Origin: Nostoc sp. PCC 7524
GTDB taxonomy: Bacteria; Cyanobacteriota; Cyanobacteriia; Cyanobacteriales; Nostocaceae
Length of the DNA stretch: 64,000 nt
Reading direction: 5' to 3'
Assembly: GCF_000316645.1 (NCBI RefSeq)
Contig: NC_019684.1
Coordinates: 868,001 to 932,000 of the forward strand
The notes under the pieces were generated by a model that saw nothing but the letters and a program-made list of their open reading frames with translations, was not told where the DNA came from and made no database searches. Within the stretch, counting starts at the first letter, position 1, and every line of letters starts with the position of its first letter. This document shows, one piece after another, positions 1 through 8,478 of this stretch. The translations under genes were made by a program, and so were the position numbers.

Positions 1-2128
1 GCATATTGTTTTTAACTCTGTGATAGATCTCCCGTAGTAAAACTTCTTTTTCTTTGAGTGATGCGCGGATCTGTTCTTCAATTTGTCGGCGTTCTTGAAG
101 TTCAGTTTGCAGTTGCTGATAAAGTTCCGACTGCTGGATGGCGATCGCTAGTTGATTGGCTATCTGTTGCAGCAGTTCTATCTCCCAGGATTCCCAGTGG
201 CGCGGAGCGGAATTTTGGTAAACTGCTAACAAACCCCAAAGATGATCTCCTAAGAAAATAGGCGCTATGGCATAGGCTTTGGCTTGAAACTTTTCCAAAA
301 AAGCGATGTGGCAATCCTGGTGTCCAACGGTGTAAATATCTGTGACGGCAAAGGTTTCGTGATTTTTGTAGCGTCCGCCTTCAGTTGCTTGTAAATAGCT
401 ATCTTCCCAAACTTGTGGAACATCGTTTTCCACCAGTTTCACCCAACCTGCACCAACGGACTCCACAATACAACTGCCACTCCAATCGGGATAGAAGCGA
501 TACACAACAACCCGATCTGCTAGCAAAGTTTGCCTGACTTCGGTGACAGCCGTTGTGAGGATGGCATCTAGATCTAAAGACTGACGAATTTCCTGGGTAA
601 TGAGCCGAAGTAATTTTTCCTTTCTGGCTTGTTGCTGTCTGGCTGCTTCTACCTGTTTGCGCTCTGTAATATCATTACCTGTAGTCAGACAACAGGGAAT
701 TCCATCGACATCAATGTATTCGGCAGAAGCTAGAAAAGTGCGTACCTCTCCAGTTTTGGAACGAATCACACATTCGAGATCACGAACACTGCCATTTGCT
801 AATACTTGCTCACGGATAATCCCTCTATCCCCAGGATTAGCCAAAAAGGTGAATTCATCTACATGATGGCCAATCAATTCCTCATGGGAATAACCAAAAA
901 GCCGACAAAACGCGTCGTTAACTTCCATAAAGCATCTTGATTGTAAGGAAGTAATTACAATGGGATAGGGTGAAGCTTGAAAAATTTGCTCAAACCTAGC
1001 CTCGGCTTGCTGGAGTTGTTGGGTACGTTCTTGAACGCGCTGTTCTAGTTCTTGGTTGAGTTGTTGTAAGGCGGCTTCGGCTCGCTGGCGTTCGATCAGT
1101 TCTTGCTGTACTTGTTGATAGAGTTGGGCTTGTTGGATAGCGATCGCTAACTGATCTGCCACTTTTTTGGTAAGTTCTACTTCTTCATTTTTCCAGGGAA
1201 TCTCAGTTGCCGATTTAGTCAGCGACAAGCTGCCCCAAATTGTACCGTTGACTACGATAGGCGTTAACAACCAGACTGGTGGGAAACTCTGGGCGATTTT
1301 TTGGTTAACTGGATCTTGAACCTCATCCATGCCATTAATCCGCACTACTTGGAGTTGCTTCAGTTGGGCAGCATAAAGATTGCCCTCATCGGGAATTTCT
1401 AAACCTGTTGGATCTGGTATTGATTCATTTAAGAGATGAACTGCCACAATCCGCCAGCACTGCTCATCGGGCAAATACTGCACGATAGTAGTTCGTTCTA
1501 CTCCCAATAAATTTGTGACTTCTGCCGTTGCTGTCGAAAAAATAGTTGTTAAATCCAGGGAACTGCGAATACTTTGTACAACTCGATTTAAAGCTTGCTC
1601 TTGCTGTGCCTGACGCTGTAAAGCAATTTCGGCAGCTTTACGTTCAGTCACATCCCGCGAAATACACAGTATCGACTCAATCACGTTCTCATGAGTCAAC
1701 TCAGGTGCGATCGCCATCTCAAAAGCACGCAGTCCTTGGAGTGTCTCTACTTCAAATTCAATAATCTGTTTTTGTCCGGTTGACAACAGCAATTGGGCGG
1801 CATTTTCCCAGGTGTTAACCATCGCCTCAGACATTCCGAGTTCCCGACAACTTTTCCCCAAAAATACCTCCGAGGAAATGCCTGTAATTTGGGTAAGGGC
1901 TGGACTAACGTAAAGATGCCGCAATTGGGGATCGAAACGTTCGATAATGTCAGGAGAATTTTCTACTAGGGTTTGATACTGTTGTTGTGACTTTTGTAAT
2001 GCTGTTTCAGTAGCTTGGCCATCGGCTAGTTCAGTTTGTAATAGCACACTAGAGCAACGACTAAAGAAATTCTGCCCAGCCTGAAGCACTACTTGCAGAA
2101 TTCTTAGCAGCAAACAATTTTGGCTCAT
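1..2128 (-). CDS. PAS/GAF multi-domain sensor histidine kinase (HisKA_2 type), C-terminus outside window
   Basis: The reading frame is open from ATG 2128 to the left edge (709 codons), so the protein is partial at its C-terminus. Order of domains: PAS (about residues 45-160), GAF (about 185-335), coiled coil rich in Gln/Glu, PAS (about 375-490, ending in a GNDITERK linker), GAF (about 515-665), then the start of a HisKA_2 dimerisation box, EIYHRVKNNM, with the phospho-accepting His at about 703. It should be a cytosolic sensor kinase, since no membrane segment is seen. The second GAF carries a Cys606-His607 pair in the place where bilin-binding GAF domains carry theirs. The first ATG after an in-frame TGA (2150-2152) was chosen as start; there is no clear Shine-Dalgarno sequence. 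The ATPase domain must lie beyond the window. Confidence 0.9.
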   Translation of the reverse strand, partial: MSQNCLLLRILQVVLQAGQNFFSRCSSVLLQTELADGQATETALQKSQQQYQTLVENSPDIIERFDPQLRHLYVSPALTQITGISSEVFLGKSCRELGMSEAMVNTWENAAQLLLSTGQKQIIEFEVETLQGLRAFEMAIAPELTHENVIESILCISRDVTERKAAEIALQRQAQQEQALNRVVQSIRSSLDLTTIFSTATAEVTNLLGVERTTIVQYLPDEQCWRIVAVHLLNESIPDPTGLEIPDEGNLYAAQLKQLQVVRINGMDEVQDPVNQKIAQSFPPVWLLTPIVVNGTIWGSLSLTKSATEIPWKNEEVELTKKVADQLAIAIQQAQLYQQVQQELIERQRAEAALQQLNQELEQRVQERTQQLQQAEARFEQIFQASPYPIVITSLQSRCFMEVNDAFCRLFGYSHEELIGHHVDEFTFLANPGDRGIIREQVLANGSVRDLECVIRSKTGEVRTFLASAEYIDVDGIPCCLTTGNDITERKQVEAARQQQARKEKLLRLITQEIRQSLDLDAILTTAVTEVRQTLLADRVVVYRFYPDWSGSCIVESVGAGWVKLVENDVPQVWEDSYLQATEGGRYKNHETFAVTDIYTVGHQDCHIAFLEKFQAKAYAIAPIFLGDHLWGLLAVYQNSAPRHWESWEIELLQQIANQLAIAIQQSELYQQLQTELQERRQIEEQIRASLKEKEVLLREIYHRVKNNM

Positions 2129-2187
2129 ATCAGCGAGGTTTTGATAGTGTCACAAAAGCAGTATCACTTGCTTTTGATCGTAAACCG

Positions 2188-2826
2188 CTATGTTCCCGGA
2201 CGAGAGCGGAGATGATCAGGTATATGATGGCGATCGCCTAGTATTTCTAACAAAGGGCCATTAACGTCAAATTTAACCATACTTACCGACGCGACCAAAA
2301 TATTCACCCGATAGCGATAGCGTCCCAAATCAATCCCCAGTAAACTACAAAGCATAATCCGAATCGTGGCTTTATGGGAAACTACTAAAACATTGCCTTG
2401 GGGATGTTTTTCTTGAATTTCCGCAATGACAGGCATAGAACGGTTAGCAATATCTACCGCAGTTTCTCCACCTATTGGTGCATTCCAAGCTGGTTCTGTC
2501 AACCATTTGACATAGTTTTCTGGGTAATTCTCTTGGGCAAAGGATTTACTCTTAGTTTCCCATTCGCCGTAACTACCTTCTCTAAGTCCGTCACGCAACT
2601 GCATATCTATACCGATAGCATCACAAAATGGCTTGGCAGTGGCAATTGTGCGCTTCATCGGGCTAACATAAACCGCTTCCCACTTCAATTTTTGATAAAT
2701 ATTGGCAAAACTTTCTGCCATCTGCATCCCTTCAGAGGTCAACTCTGCATCAGTTTTACCGCAGAAATTACCACTTTGACTAAAAGTAGTTTCTCCATGT
2801 CGCAGTAAATATAAATTGAGTGTCAT
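2188..2826 (-). CDS. Histidine phosphatase family protein (phosphoglycerate mutase-like)
   Basis: The N-terminal motif LYLLRHGET is the catalytic RHG signature of the branch-1 histidine phosphatase superfamily. The second catalytic His is in VLVVSHKATIRIML, and SPMKRTIATA is the usual phosphate-pocket segment. Members remove phosphate from small molecules such as sugar phosphates or cobalamin intermediates; nothing here fixes the substrate. The frame stays open upstream to an ATG at 2892, but the 22 extra residues are hydrophobic and atypical, so the ATG at 2826 directly before the RHG strand was chosen (212 aa). It lies 59 bases downstream of the kinase start, on the same strand as the genes on either side. 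Confidence 0.85.
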   Translation of the reverse strand: MTLNLYLLRHGETTFSQSGNFCGKTDAELTSEGMQMAESFANIYQKLKWEAVYVSPMKRTIATAKPFCDAIGIDMQLRDGLREGSYGEWETKSKSFAQENYPENYVKWLTEPAWNAPIGGETAVDIANRSMPVIAEIQEKHPQGNVLVVSHKATIRIMLCSLLGIDLGRYRYRVNILVASVSMVKFDVNGPLLEILGDRHHIPDHLRSRPGT

Positions 2827-2967
2827 AGCTGGTATCGCGATTGGGATCAAGGAGTTTGTGCAACAATAAAATACCATCAATCTTCCAATCAAGTATGTTA
2901 GACCACGACAAAGTAATCAACCAAAAAAGTCAATCAACCACAAATTTTTGAAATCGAAGATAAGTAT

Positions 2968-3765
2968 TTACTCGTACAAAAAAGATAAGGGATTGCTCAT
3001 ATTTTCAGCAAAACCCAGAATACCGCGATCGCGATGTTCGTAAATTAATTTACCTTGAGAATCAAATAGAAAAGTTCCTCCCCGTTGTGTCAAATAAGAT
3101 GAGTCTGGTACATAAATATTCCAGTTGCTCAAAACTTCGGTCATGTTTCGCAGACGCAGGGTTGCTAATTCAAAAGGACGTTGAAAGCCTTTCCCTCCAG
3201 CAGCTTTGAAAAACGCACCTTTGATGGGTGGTAAAGGCGTATCTTTCACAACTTCCTCATCAGCAATTAACTGTGGTGCTTTCTTATCACCCCTATAACC
3301 CCGAAAAACCTCCTTCAGCGTTCCAGGGCTACCAATCCCAGCACACATTAACATTAAATTCAGCCAAGCTGTTTGTGACGTTGATAGCATGGGGAATTGT
3401 ATAGATAAACCGCGATAAAGACCTAACAAAGCGTGTATTTCTGCTTTTGCATCCACAAACAACCATTCTTGAGGAAATCCCGTATATTCACAAAACTTGA
3501 TTCCTGAATTACGGTTTCCAATGCCAATAGCTCGAATTGTGATGCCTCTAGCTTCAATTTTCTCTTTTTCTCTGAGCAACCACCAAGCGTATTCTAAATT
3601 ATCAAAATCTCCCAACTGCGACCAAATAAGTACGAGCAACTTTGAAGTATGGGTGCAGCCATCTAAAACGGGTTTAATCTCTCCATCACTAACTCGCAAG
3701 CGTTGAGTGTGATTCAAAATTGAGTAAATATCTGGAGAGGCGATATATGCTGTTTCTTTCATCAT
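2968..3765 (-). CDS. AhpC/TSA-type peroxiredoxin-like protein
   Basis: This 265-residue protein resembles the peroxiredoxin-like AhpC-TSA_2 group (thioredoxin fold). Visible features are the early segment KLLVLIWSQLGDFDNLEYAW, where a peroxidatic Cys would be expected, the GITIRAIGIGN strand, a CEYTGFPQEWLFVD segment and a C-terminal RGGTFLFDSQGKLIYEHRD typical of the thioredoxin-fold beta hairpin. No CxxC active site is visible, so redox activity is uncertain. It neighbours msrA on the same strand with a gap of about 100 bases, which would fit an oxidative-damage role, but that is inference. Two consecutive ATG codons at the start leave the first residue open. Confidence 0.75.
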   Translation of the reverse strand: MMKETAYIASPDIYSILNHTQRLRVSDGEIKPVLDGCTHTSKLLVLIWSQLGDFDNLEYAWWLLREKEKIEARGITIRAIGIGNRNSGIKFCEYTGFPQEWLFVDAKAEIHALLGLYRGLSIQFPMLSTSQTAWLNLMLMCAGIGSPGTLKEVFRGYRGDKKAPQLIADEEVVKDTPLPPIKGAFFKAAGGKGFQRPFELATLRLRNMTEVLSNWNIYVPDSSYLTQRGGTFLFDSQGKLIYEHRDRGILGFAENMSNPLSFLYE

Positions 3766-3864
3766 TTGAAAAACTAGGATAATTGGTGTAACTTAATACT
3801 CGAAAATTTCTTAGAGGAAAAACTAATCACTAAATTTTCATCTAAGAATCAACCAAGTGATCGT

Positions 3865-4323
3865 TTAATGTCTGCCCTTCTTCTCAAAATATTGTTGATG
3901 TTCTTCTGTTGCTAAGTAGTATTCACTCTTGTGCTTAATCTCGGTGACAATATCGCGTTCAAACTTGCCTGACATCTGAAGCTTGGCTTTTGACTCCTTC
4001 GCCGCTTCTGCTTGCTGGGCATTGTGAAAAAATATCACAGACCTGTACTGTTCTCCTCTATCTGGCCCTTGGCGGTTTAGTGTTGTTGGGTCATGAATAT
4101 CCCAAAACACTGCTAACAAGTCCTCATAACTAACAATTTGAGGGTCATATTCTATTTGCACCACCTCAGCATGACCAGTTATCCTCGATAACACATCAAG
4201 GTAAGAAGGGTTAGGAAAATGCCCTCCCATGTAGCCAACTGAGGTTGATACTACTCCTTTAACCTTCCGAAATGCTGCCTCCACACCCCAGAAACAGCCA
4301 GCCCCAAATGTTGCTTTCTCCAT
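3865..4323 (-). CDS. msrA: Peptide-methionine (S)-S-oxide reductase MsrA
   Basis: The hallmark GCFWGVEAAFRKVKGV at residues 9-24 contains the catalytic Cys of MsrA, and the sequence continues with GYMGGHFPNPSY and TGHAEVVQIEYDP, which build the substrate pocket. MsrA reduces the S-epimer of methionine sulfoxide in proteins, using thioredoxin. At 152 residues it is a short, cytosolic version. The C-terminus (EEHQQYFEKKGRH) has no second Cys, so recycling would need an intermolecular or thioredoxin-only route. It is probably transcribed towards the peroxiredoxin-like gene downstream. Confidence 0.95.
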   Translation of the reverse strand: MEKATFGAGCFWGVEAAFRKVKGVVSTSVGYMGGHFPNPSYLDVLSRITGHAEVVQIEYDPQIVSYEDLLAVFWDIHDPTTLNRQGPDRGEQYRSVIFFHNAQQAEAAKESKAKLQMSGKFERDIVTEIKHKSEYYLATEEHQQYFEKKGRH

Positions 4324-4441
4324 TATTGTTCTGCACTTCCATCTGTAATTATTAAGTTATGTAAAAATTCTAGCGTGTGGAGTATAGGCTAAAAATTAGA
4401 TGTCTATATGTGGGCGTTGGGTTTGAAAACTTCAGTATAGT

Positions 4442-4476
4442 GCGATCGCCTGCGGCGGGGCGGAGCATCGTCGCGC
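4442..4476. repeat. Small dispersed repeat, HIP1-containing (family A, copy 1)
   Basis: A 35-base GC-rich segment that starts with GCGATCGCCTGCGG and ends in GCATCGTCGCGC. The same unit recurs in opposite orientation at 6496-6528 and in variant form inside a response-regulator gene at 13833-13864. It sits in the 327-base gap between msrA and the next gene; no other feature is seen in that gap. Confidence 0.7.
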
Positions 4477-4650
4477 CTATATTTTCCTTGCTACTGTCAC
4501 TCCTAGATAAAAGTTAAGTTTCCAGTTAAGTGAGCTTTTACCTTTAATTACTTAATTTTTCTGTATCGACTTTTATCTTGGCAAATTTTATAAAAATAAC
4601 AGAACAACTGCAATCATCGAATATTTCTCAAACAATAGAAAGGAATGGTT

Positions 4651-4854
4651 ATGTCTATTCAAGAAAGATCTCGTGCGATTATGATACGCCAATATCAGCA
4701 AATCAAGAATCGTCAACAATCGATGCTGATGCGTGCTGCACAACAAATCGGTTTTCCAGATCAAGAAGCATCCTACTACTGGAACCCAATTCAAGGCGGG
4801 ATTGATCCTACTACAAGAATGATTTACGGCCGCAGCAATGCGGCCATGAGCTAG
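4651..4854 (+). CDS. Small hypothetical protein
   Basis: A 67-residue soluble, basic N-terminal, Gln-rich protein (MSIQERSRAIMIRQYQQIKN...). It has no membrane segment and no motif that I recognise; the C-terminal half contains YYWNPIQGGIDPTTRMIYGR. ATG 4651 was preferred over ATG 4645 because AGAAAGGA (4637-4644) is then 6 bases upstream, a normal ribosome-binding distance. It stands alone between msrA (divergent) and a secreted hydrolase. Function unknown. Confidence 0.65.
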   Translation: MSIQERSRAIMIRQYQQIKNRQQSMLMRAAQQIGFPDQEASYYWNPIQGGIDPTTRMIYGRSNAAMS

Positions 4855-4901
4855 GACAAAATAACGAAGTTCAAAGATATCGGGTAGGTGGATGCCTAAG
4901 T

Positions 4902-5014
4902 CATACCAATTCAAAATACCCTACGGGTAGGCTTGCGCCTAAAAAATCTTAAAACCCTTATAAAATCAGGATTTTAGGATTTAAATCTGTTCTATGATTT
5001 CAGTGAATTGGTAT
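4902..5014. repeat. Short element with ATACCAATTC / GAATTGGTAT ends
   Basis: About 113 bases bounded by inverted ATACCAATTC and GAATTGGTAT. It contains TACCCTACGGGTAGGCTTGCG (4917 onwards), a segment repeated at 10179-10202. It looks like a non-autonomous (MITE-like) insertion upstream of the hydrolase gene, and it supplies a spurious upstream start for that gene. Confidence 0.5.
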
Positions 5015-5098
5015 CAGGAAGATAAGTTAGGCATCCAGTTACTGGCCAGCAAAGGAATTTCTGAATACGGAGTGGGTAATCTAACGAGGTATAAAATC

Positions 5099-6178
5099 AT
5101 GAATTTCCTCGCCTCAAAGAAACAATCATCGATGGCTGTAGTAGGAGCATTGATGATAACTCTAGGAGTAGAACAAAGTGCTGCTGCTGCTACATTTAAC
5201 CCTGCTCCTCAGTTTGAGAGTGCAGTCAGTTACTCTACTACGATTCCTAGAAGTGACGGTGGTGTAGATCCGGCTGATATTTACTACCCAGTTTTGTCCA
5301 GTACAGATCCTGAGCAGAGTTCACTGCCCATTGCTTTGTTCTTACAAGGTGCGCTGGTTGACAAGTCCGACTACTCAACGTTTGCTAGCACTGTGGCTCG
5401 TTATGGGTTTGTAGTAGTAGTTCCTAATCACATCAGAACAGCAATTAGCCCAATGGGTGCAGTTACAGGACTTCTCGCTGAACAACAGCAAGTCAATGAT
5501 GTTCTCTCCTACATCAGAAATGAGAACTCTACACCTTCATTACCTATTGCTGATTTATTCGACCCCAGTACGCTAGTCTTGCTAGGACACTCATTTGGAG
5601 GAGCAGTAGGAATAGCTGCAATCCAGGGCAACTGTTTTCCTGTCTTATGTACTGAAACTTTTAATCGACCCCAAGAATTGAAAGGGGGCGCATTTTATGG
5701 CACTAACTTCTTGATTGGCCAAGGTAGTGGGGGACTGTTTATTGATAATGATGGCATTCCTATGGCTTTGGTGCAGGGTAATCTAGATGGTGTTGCAATG
5801 CCCTTGAATGCTGAACTCACATATGCTGCTATTCAAGATCCTCCCAAGGCTTTTATCAGTATTCCTGGTGCTAACCACTATGGCATTACCAATGAAGATA
5901 ATCTCATACGTGACCCTATCAGGCCAACACTAGAGCAAGATGTGGCAATTGAAACCATTGCTCGTTGGAGTGCGCTTTTTTTACGCGGAACTGCACTCAA
6001 CGACAAGGGAGCATTTGATTATGTCTTCAATACAGGTGATGCTTTGGATGAGAATGTAAGTGTGGAGAGCGTTGCCAAACCTATACCTGAATACACTTCT
6101 GTAGTTAGTTTACTGGGATTAGGGGTAATGGGTGCCAGTTCACTACTAACACGTCAGCAGAAATTAGTTAAAAAATAA
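5099..6178 (+). CDS. Secreted alpha/beta hydrolase with PEP-CTERM-like sorting tail
   Basis: The 359-residue protein has an N-terminal signal peptide (MNFLASKKQSSMAVVGALMI..., ending in AAAA), an alpha/beta-hydrolase core with the nucleophile elbow GHSFGG at about residue 165, and a late His in PGANHYGI. This is the arrangement of dienelactone hydrolase- or chlorophyllase-like esterases. The C-terminus has a PEP-CTERM-like pattern: a Pro-Glu containing stretch (KPIPEYTS), one hydrophobic helix (LLGLGVMGASSLL) and a basic end (TRQQKLVKK), so it is probably exported and processed by an exosortase. The start at 5099 was chosen because GAGG lies about 10 bases upstream and the upstream frame extension is repeat-derived. 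Substrate unknown. Confidence 0.8.
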   Translation: MNFLASKKQSSMAVVGALMITLGVEQSAAAATFNPAPQFESAVSYSTTIPRSDGGVDPADIYYPVLSSTDPEQSSLPIALFLQGALVDKSDYSTFASTVARYGFVVVVPNHIRTAISPMGAVTGLLAEQQQVNDVLSYIRNENSTPSLPIADLFDPSTLVLLGHSFGGAVGIAAIQGNCFPVLCTETFNRPQELKGGAFYGTNFLIGQGSGGLFIDNDGIPMALVQGNLDGVAMPLNAELTYAAIQDPPKAFISIPGANHYGITNEDNLIRDPIRPTLEQDVAIETIARWSALFLRGTALNDKGAFDYVFNTGDALDENVSVESVAKPIPEYTSVVSLLGLGVMGASSLLTRQQKLVKK

Positions 6179-6202
6179 ACGCAGTGATCAATTTGTGATC
6201 TA

Positions 6203-6229
6203 CTCTCGGTAGGTAGCCGAGGGTTTTTC
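6203..6229 (+). terminator. Rho-independent terminator of the hydrolase gene
   Basis: CTCTCGG / CCGAGGG stem (7 pairs, one wobble) with a 7-base loop followed by TTTTT, 25 bases after the stop codon. Confidence 0.75.
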
Positions 6230-6495
6230 ATTTGCAATGATGGAATTTAATTTTGAATTTTGAATTGATTCATTACCTATATTTTATTGGTAGCACCGCC
6301 CCTACACTTAGATGAAACCCTAACACTGTTGTTTTGCTCGTCTATGGTTTCGGCTTTGGTGATTGGGGAGATTATGTGCAGCAGTTCCAAAGCGATCGCT
6401 TTATCAATGGTATGAGTTTGGCATTTTGCCTTCGGTAAATGTGCGATCAGTTATGCCGGTTGTGGATATTGGTGATGGGGTGTGGGGGATTGGGA

Positions 6496-6528
6496 GCGAC
6501 GATGCTCCGCCCCACCGCAGGCGATCGC
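6496..6528. repeat. Small dispersed repeat, HIP1-containing (family A, copy 2, inverted)
   Basis: GCGACGATGCTCCGCC... ending in GCAGGCGATCGC, the reverse complement of the unit at 4442-4476. The surrounding 6230-6574 stretch shows no convincing gene. Confidence 0.7.
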
Positions 6529-6574
6529 AAGAAGCACCAGCAACCAACTTGATCTGGGATTGTAAGTTGCCTAT

Positions 6575-6766
6575 TCAAACATCAACATTTATCTGTTCTA
6601 TCTGTCTAGCAGCTTTATCCCATAATTTAGCTGTAATCTCATCTTGCCAATGTGTTCGGAGATTTTCGGCTTTTTTGTGACATATTCGCTCTAACATCTC
6701 TAAAATTGCAGCTAATGTCAACTTATCGATTAATGCTTCTACAACTTCCATATCTTCTGGTTTCAT
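6575..6766 (-). CDS. Small hypothetical protein with WQD motif
   Basis: A 63-residue acidic/basic helical protein (MKPEDMEVVEALIDKLTLAA...). The pattern ALIDKLTLAAILEMLERICHKKAE followed by THWQDEITAKLWDKAA looks like a group of short cyanobacterial proteins of unknown function that I recall only loosely. No membrane segment or catalytic motif. No clear ribosome-binding site. It is isolated between repeats, so it could also be a chance frame, but residue composition argues for a real gene. Confidence 0.5.
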   Translation of the reverse strand: MKPEDMEVVEALIDKLTLAAILEMLERICHKKAENLRTHWQDEITAKLWDKAARQIEQINVDV

Positions 6767-6809
6767 AAACGATACGGCTGGAAACCGCCTCTGTGTTTTA
6801 CCAAAGAAA

Positions 6810-7005
6810 GGCAGAGGGCAGAGGGCAGAAGGCAGAAGGGATTTATCCCTTCTCTAATTGCCCGAACCGTCTCTTGCGACAGTCAGGAGCAAGGGTTTAA
6901 GACCCGCACCAAATTGAAAATTTGGTGGCTCTCGTTGAGGTGGGGTTTGAATCCCTATCTCAACGAAACCTTCTGCCCTCTGCCTCCTGCCTTCTGCCTT
7001 CTTCA
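6810..7005. repeat. Nested inverted-repeat element with GGCAGA-type heptamer ends
   Basis: Ends are GGCAGAGGGCAGA... (6810-6839) and its approximate reverse complement (6969-7005). Inside are a 19-base palindrome ACCAAATT-GAA-AATTTGGT (6908-6926) and CGTTGAG/CTCAACG arms (6933-6939, 6959-6965). A short frame on the minus strand here is made only of this repeat and is not called. Confidence 0.6.
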
Positions 7006-7095
7006 ATTGCTTGATGAAGTATAAAGGCAATTGTTCATTTACCTCTCTGTTCAAAGTAGTAAAAAAAATTGAGGAATTTGTGAGGAAGTAAATTT

Positions 7096-8451
7096 TTACA
7101 TTTTCAACTTCACACCCCGAATTGCATAATCTAATAATTCCATCGGGTGCATCACAGAAATTTCCTTACCTTGCAATTGTAAATGCTTAGTAATTTGCAA
7201 TGAACAACCAGGATTAGCAGAAGCAATTAATTCCGCACCAGTATTTAATAAATTCTGGACTTTTTGTTTACCTAATTCTTCAGCAACTTCTGGCTGGAGC
7301 ATATTATAAACCCCTGCACTACCACAGCACAAAGCCGCATCTAATGGTTCTTTTAAACTCACCCCCGGAATTTGTCTTAATAACTGCCGTGGTTGTACAC
7401 TAATCTTCTGTCCATGCAATAAATGACAAGCATCCTGATAAACTAAATTCACAGGTTTATCAGTCAATGGTGAAAGTTTCGCTGTTAAACCCACATTGGC
7501 TAAAAACTCTTGAGCATCTTTAACTTTAGCTGCGAAATCTTGAGCTTTCTCCCGATATGCTGAGTCATCTGCTAATATATGACCGTATTCTTTTAAAGTA
7601 TGACCACAACCAGCAGCATTGATAATCACATAATCTATATCTGTATCAGCAAAGCTATCAATCATCTGTCTCGCTAAAGCTTTTGCCTGTTCCGTTTGTC
7701 CTTGGTGTTCTGGTAGTGCGGCACAACAACCTTGGGATTTGGGAATGACAACTTCACACCCATTCGCCGTTAACACCCTCACCGTCGCTTCATTCACAGG
7801 TGAAAAAAATAAGCGTTGTACACATCCCAAAATTACCCCCACACGATAGCGTTTTTTACCCTGTGCGGGAATCACAGTCGGTAAATTATCTTGAAATGTT
7901 TTGATAGTAATTTCTGGCAGAATTGACTCCATTGCTGCCAAACGTGGTGAGATTTTTTTGAGTAAACCTGTAGCCCGCACAAGTTTAGGAAATCCTAACT
8001 TTTGATAAACAAACAGGGGAATTAGTAAAATGCGTAAAATATCTGGGTTAGGGAATAAAGAGAAGATGAGTTGACGAATTAATTTGTCTGACAGACTGCG
8101 GGGATAATTCCGCTCAACTTGGTGACGAGTAGCAGAAATTAACTTGTCATACTGCACACCAGAAGGACAAGTAGACACACAAGCCAAACATCCTAAACAA
8201 GAATCAAAATGCTGGACTGTGGCTGTATTTAAAGCAATTTCCCCCTCATTAATCGCATCCATTAAATAGATTCGTCCCCTAGGGGAATCCATTTCTTTGC
8301 CAATCACTCGATAACTAGGACAAGTTGAAAGACAAAATCCACAATGTACACAACTATCAATTAACTTCGGGTCAGGCGGATGATTTTCATCAAACCCTTT
8401 CAAATTCTTCAAACTGGCAATATTATTAGTAGAATTGTCTGAAACTTGCAT
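7096..8451 (-). CDS. glcF: Glycolate dehydrogenase iron-sulfur subunit GlcF
   Basis: The 451-residue protein carries two 4Fe-4S motifs, Cys34-x2-Cys37-x2-Cys40-x3-Cys44 and Cys85-x2-Cys88-x2-Cys91-x3-Cys95, followed by two CCG cysteine-rich domains (segments GCVQRLFF, QGCCAALPEHQGQ, DACHLLHG, LCCGSAGVYN). This is the layout of GlcF, which passes electrons from glycolate oxidation to the respiratory or photosynthetic chain in the photorespiratory pathway. The upstream FAD gene ends 27 bases away on the same strand, so the two form an operon. Length agrees with the family. Confidence 0.92.
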   Translation of the reverse strand: MQVSDNSTNNIASLKNLKGFDENHPPDPKLIDSCVHCGFCLSTCPSYRVIGKEMDSPRGRIYLMDAINEGEIALNTATVQHFDSCLGCLACVSTCPSGVQYDKLISATRHQVERNYPRSLSDKLIRQLIFSLFPNPDILRILLIPLFVYQKLGFPKLVRATGLLKKISPRLAAMESILPEITIKTFQDNLPTVIPAQGKKRYRVGVILGCVQRLFFSPVNEATVRVLTANGCEVVIPKSQGCCAALPEHQGQTEQAKALARQMIDSFADTDIDYVIINAAGCGHTLKEYGHILADDSAYREKAQDFAAKVKDAQEFLANVGLTAKLSPLTDKPVNLVYQDACHLLHGQKISVQPRQLLRQIPGVSLKEPLDAALCCGSAGVYNMLQPEVAEELGKQKVQNLLNTGAELIASANPGCSLQITKHLQLQGKEISVMHPMELLDYAIRGVKLKM

Positions 8452-8478
8452 CTTAATTATTCCCCTCTCTGTGTCTGT

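Noticed and set aside
6363..6680. 105-residue plus-strand frame
   Set aside because: Runs through a dispersed GC-rich repeat and opposes a more protein-like minus-strand frame; no family resemblance.
6933..6965. tRNA T-arm-like sequence (GGGGTTTGAATCCCT)
   Set aside because: No D-arm, anticodon arm or CCA-compatible acceptor could be aligned around it; the bases pair better as a simple hairpin in a repeat element.
6854..7054. 66-residue minus-strand frame
   Set aside because: Made up of heptamer and palindromic repeat sequence; the translated KAEGRRQRAEG is repeat-derived.
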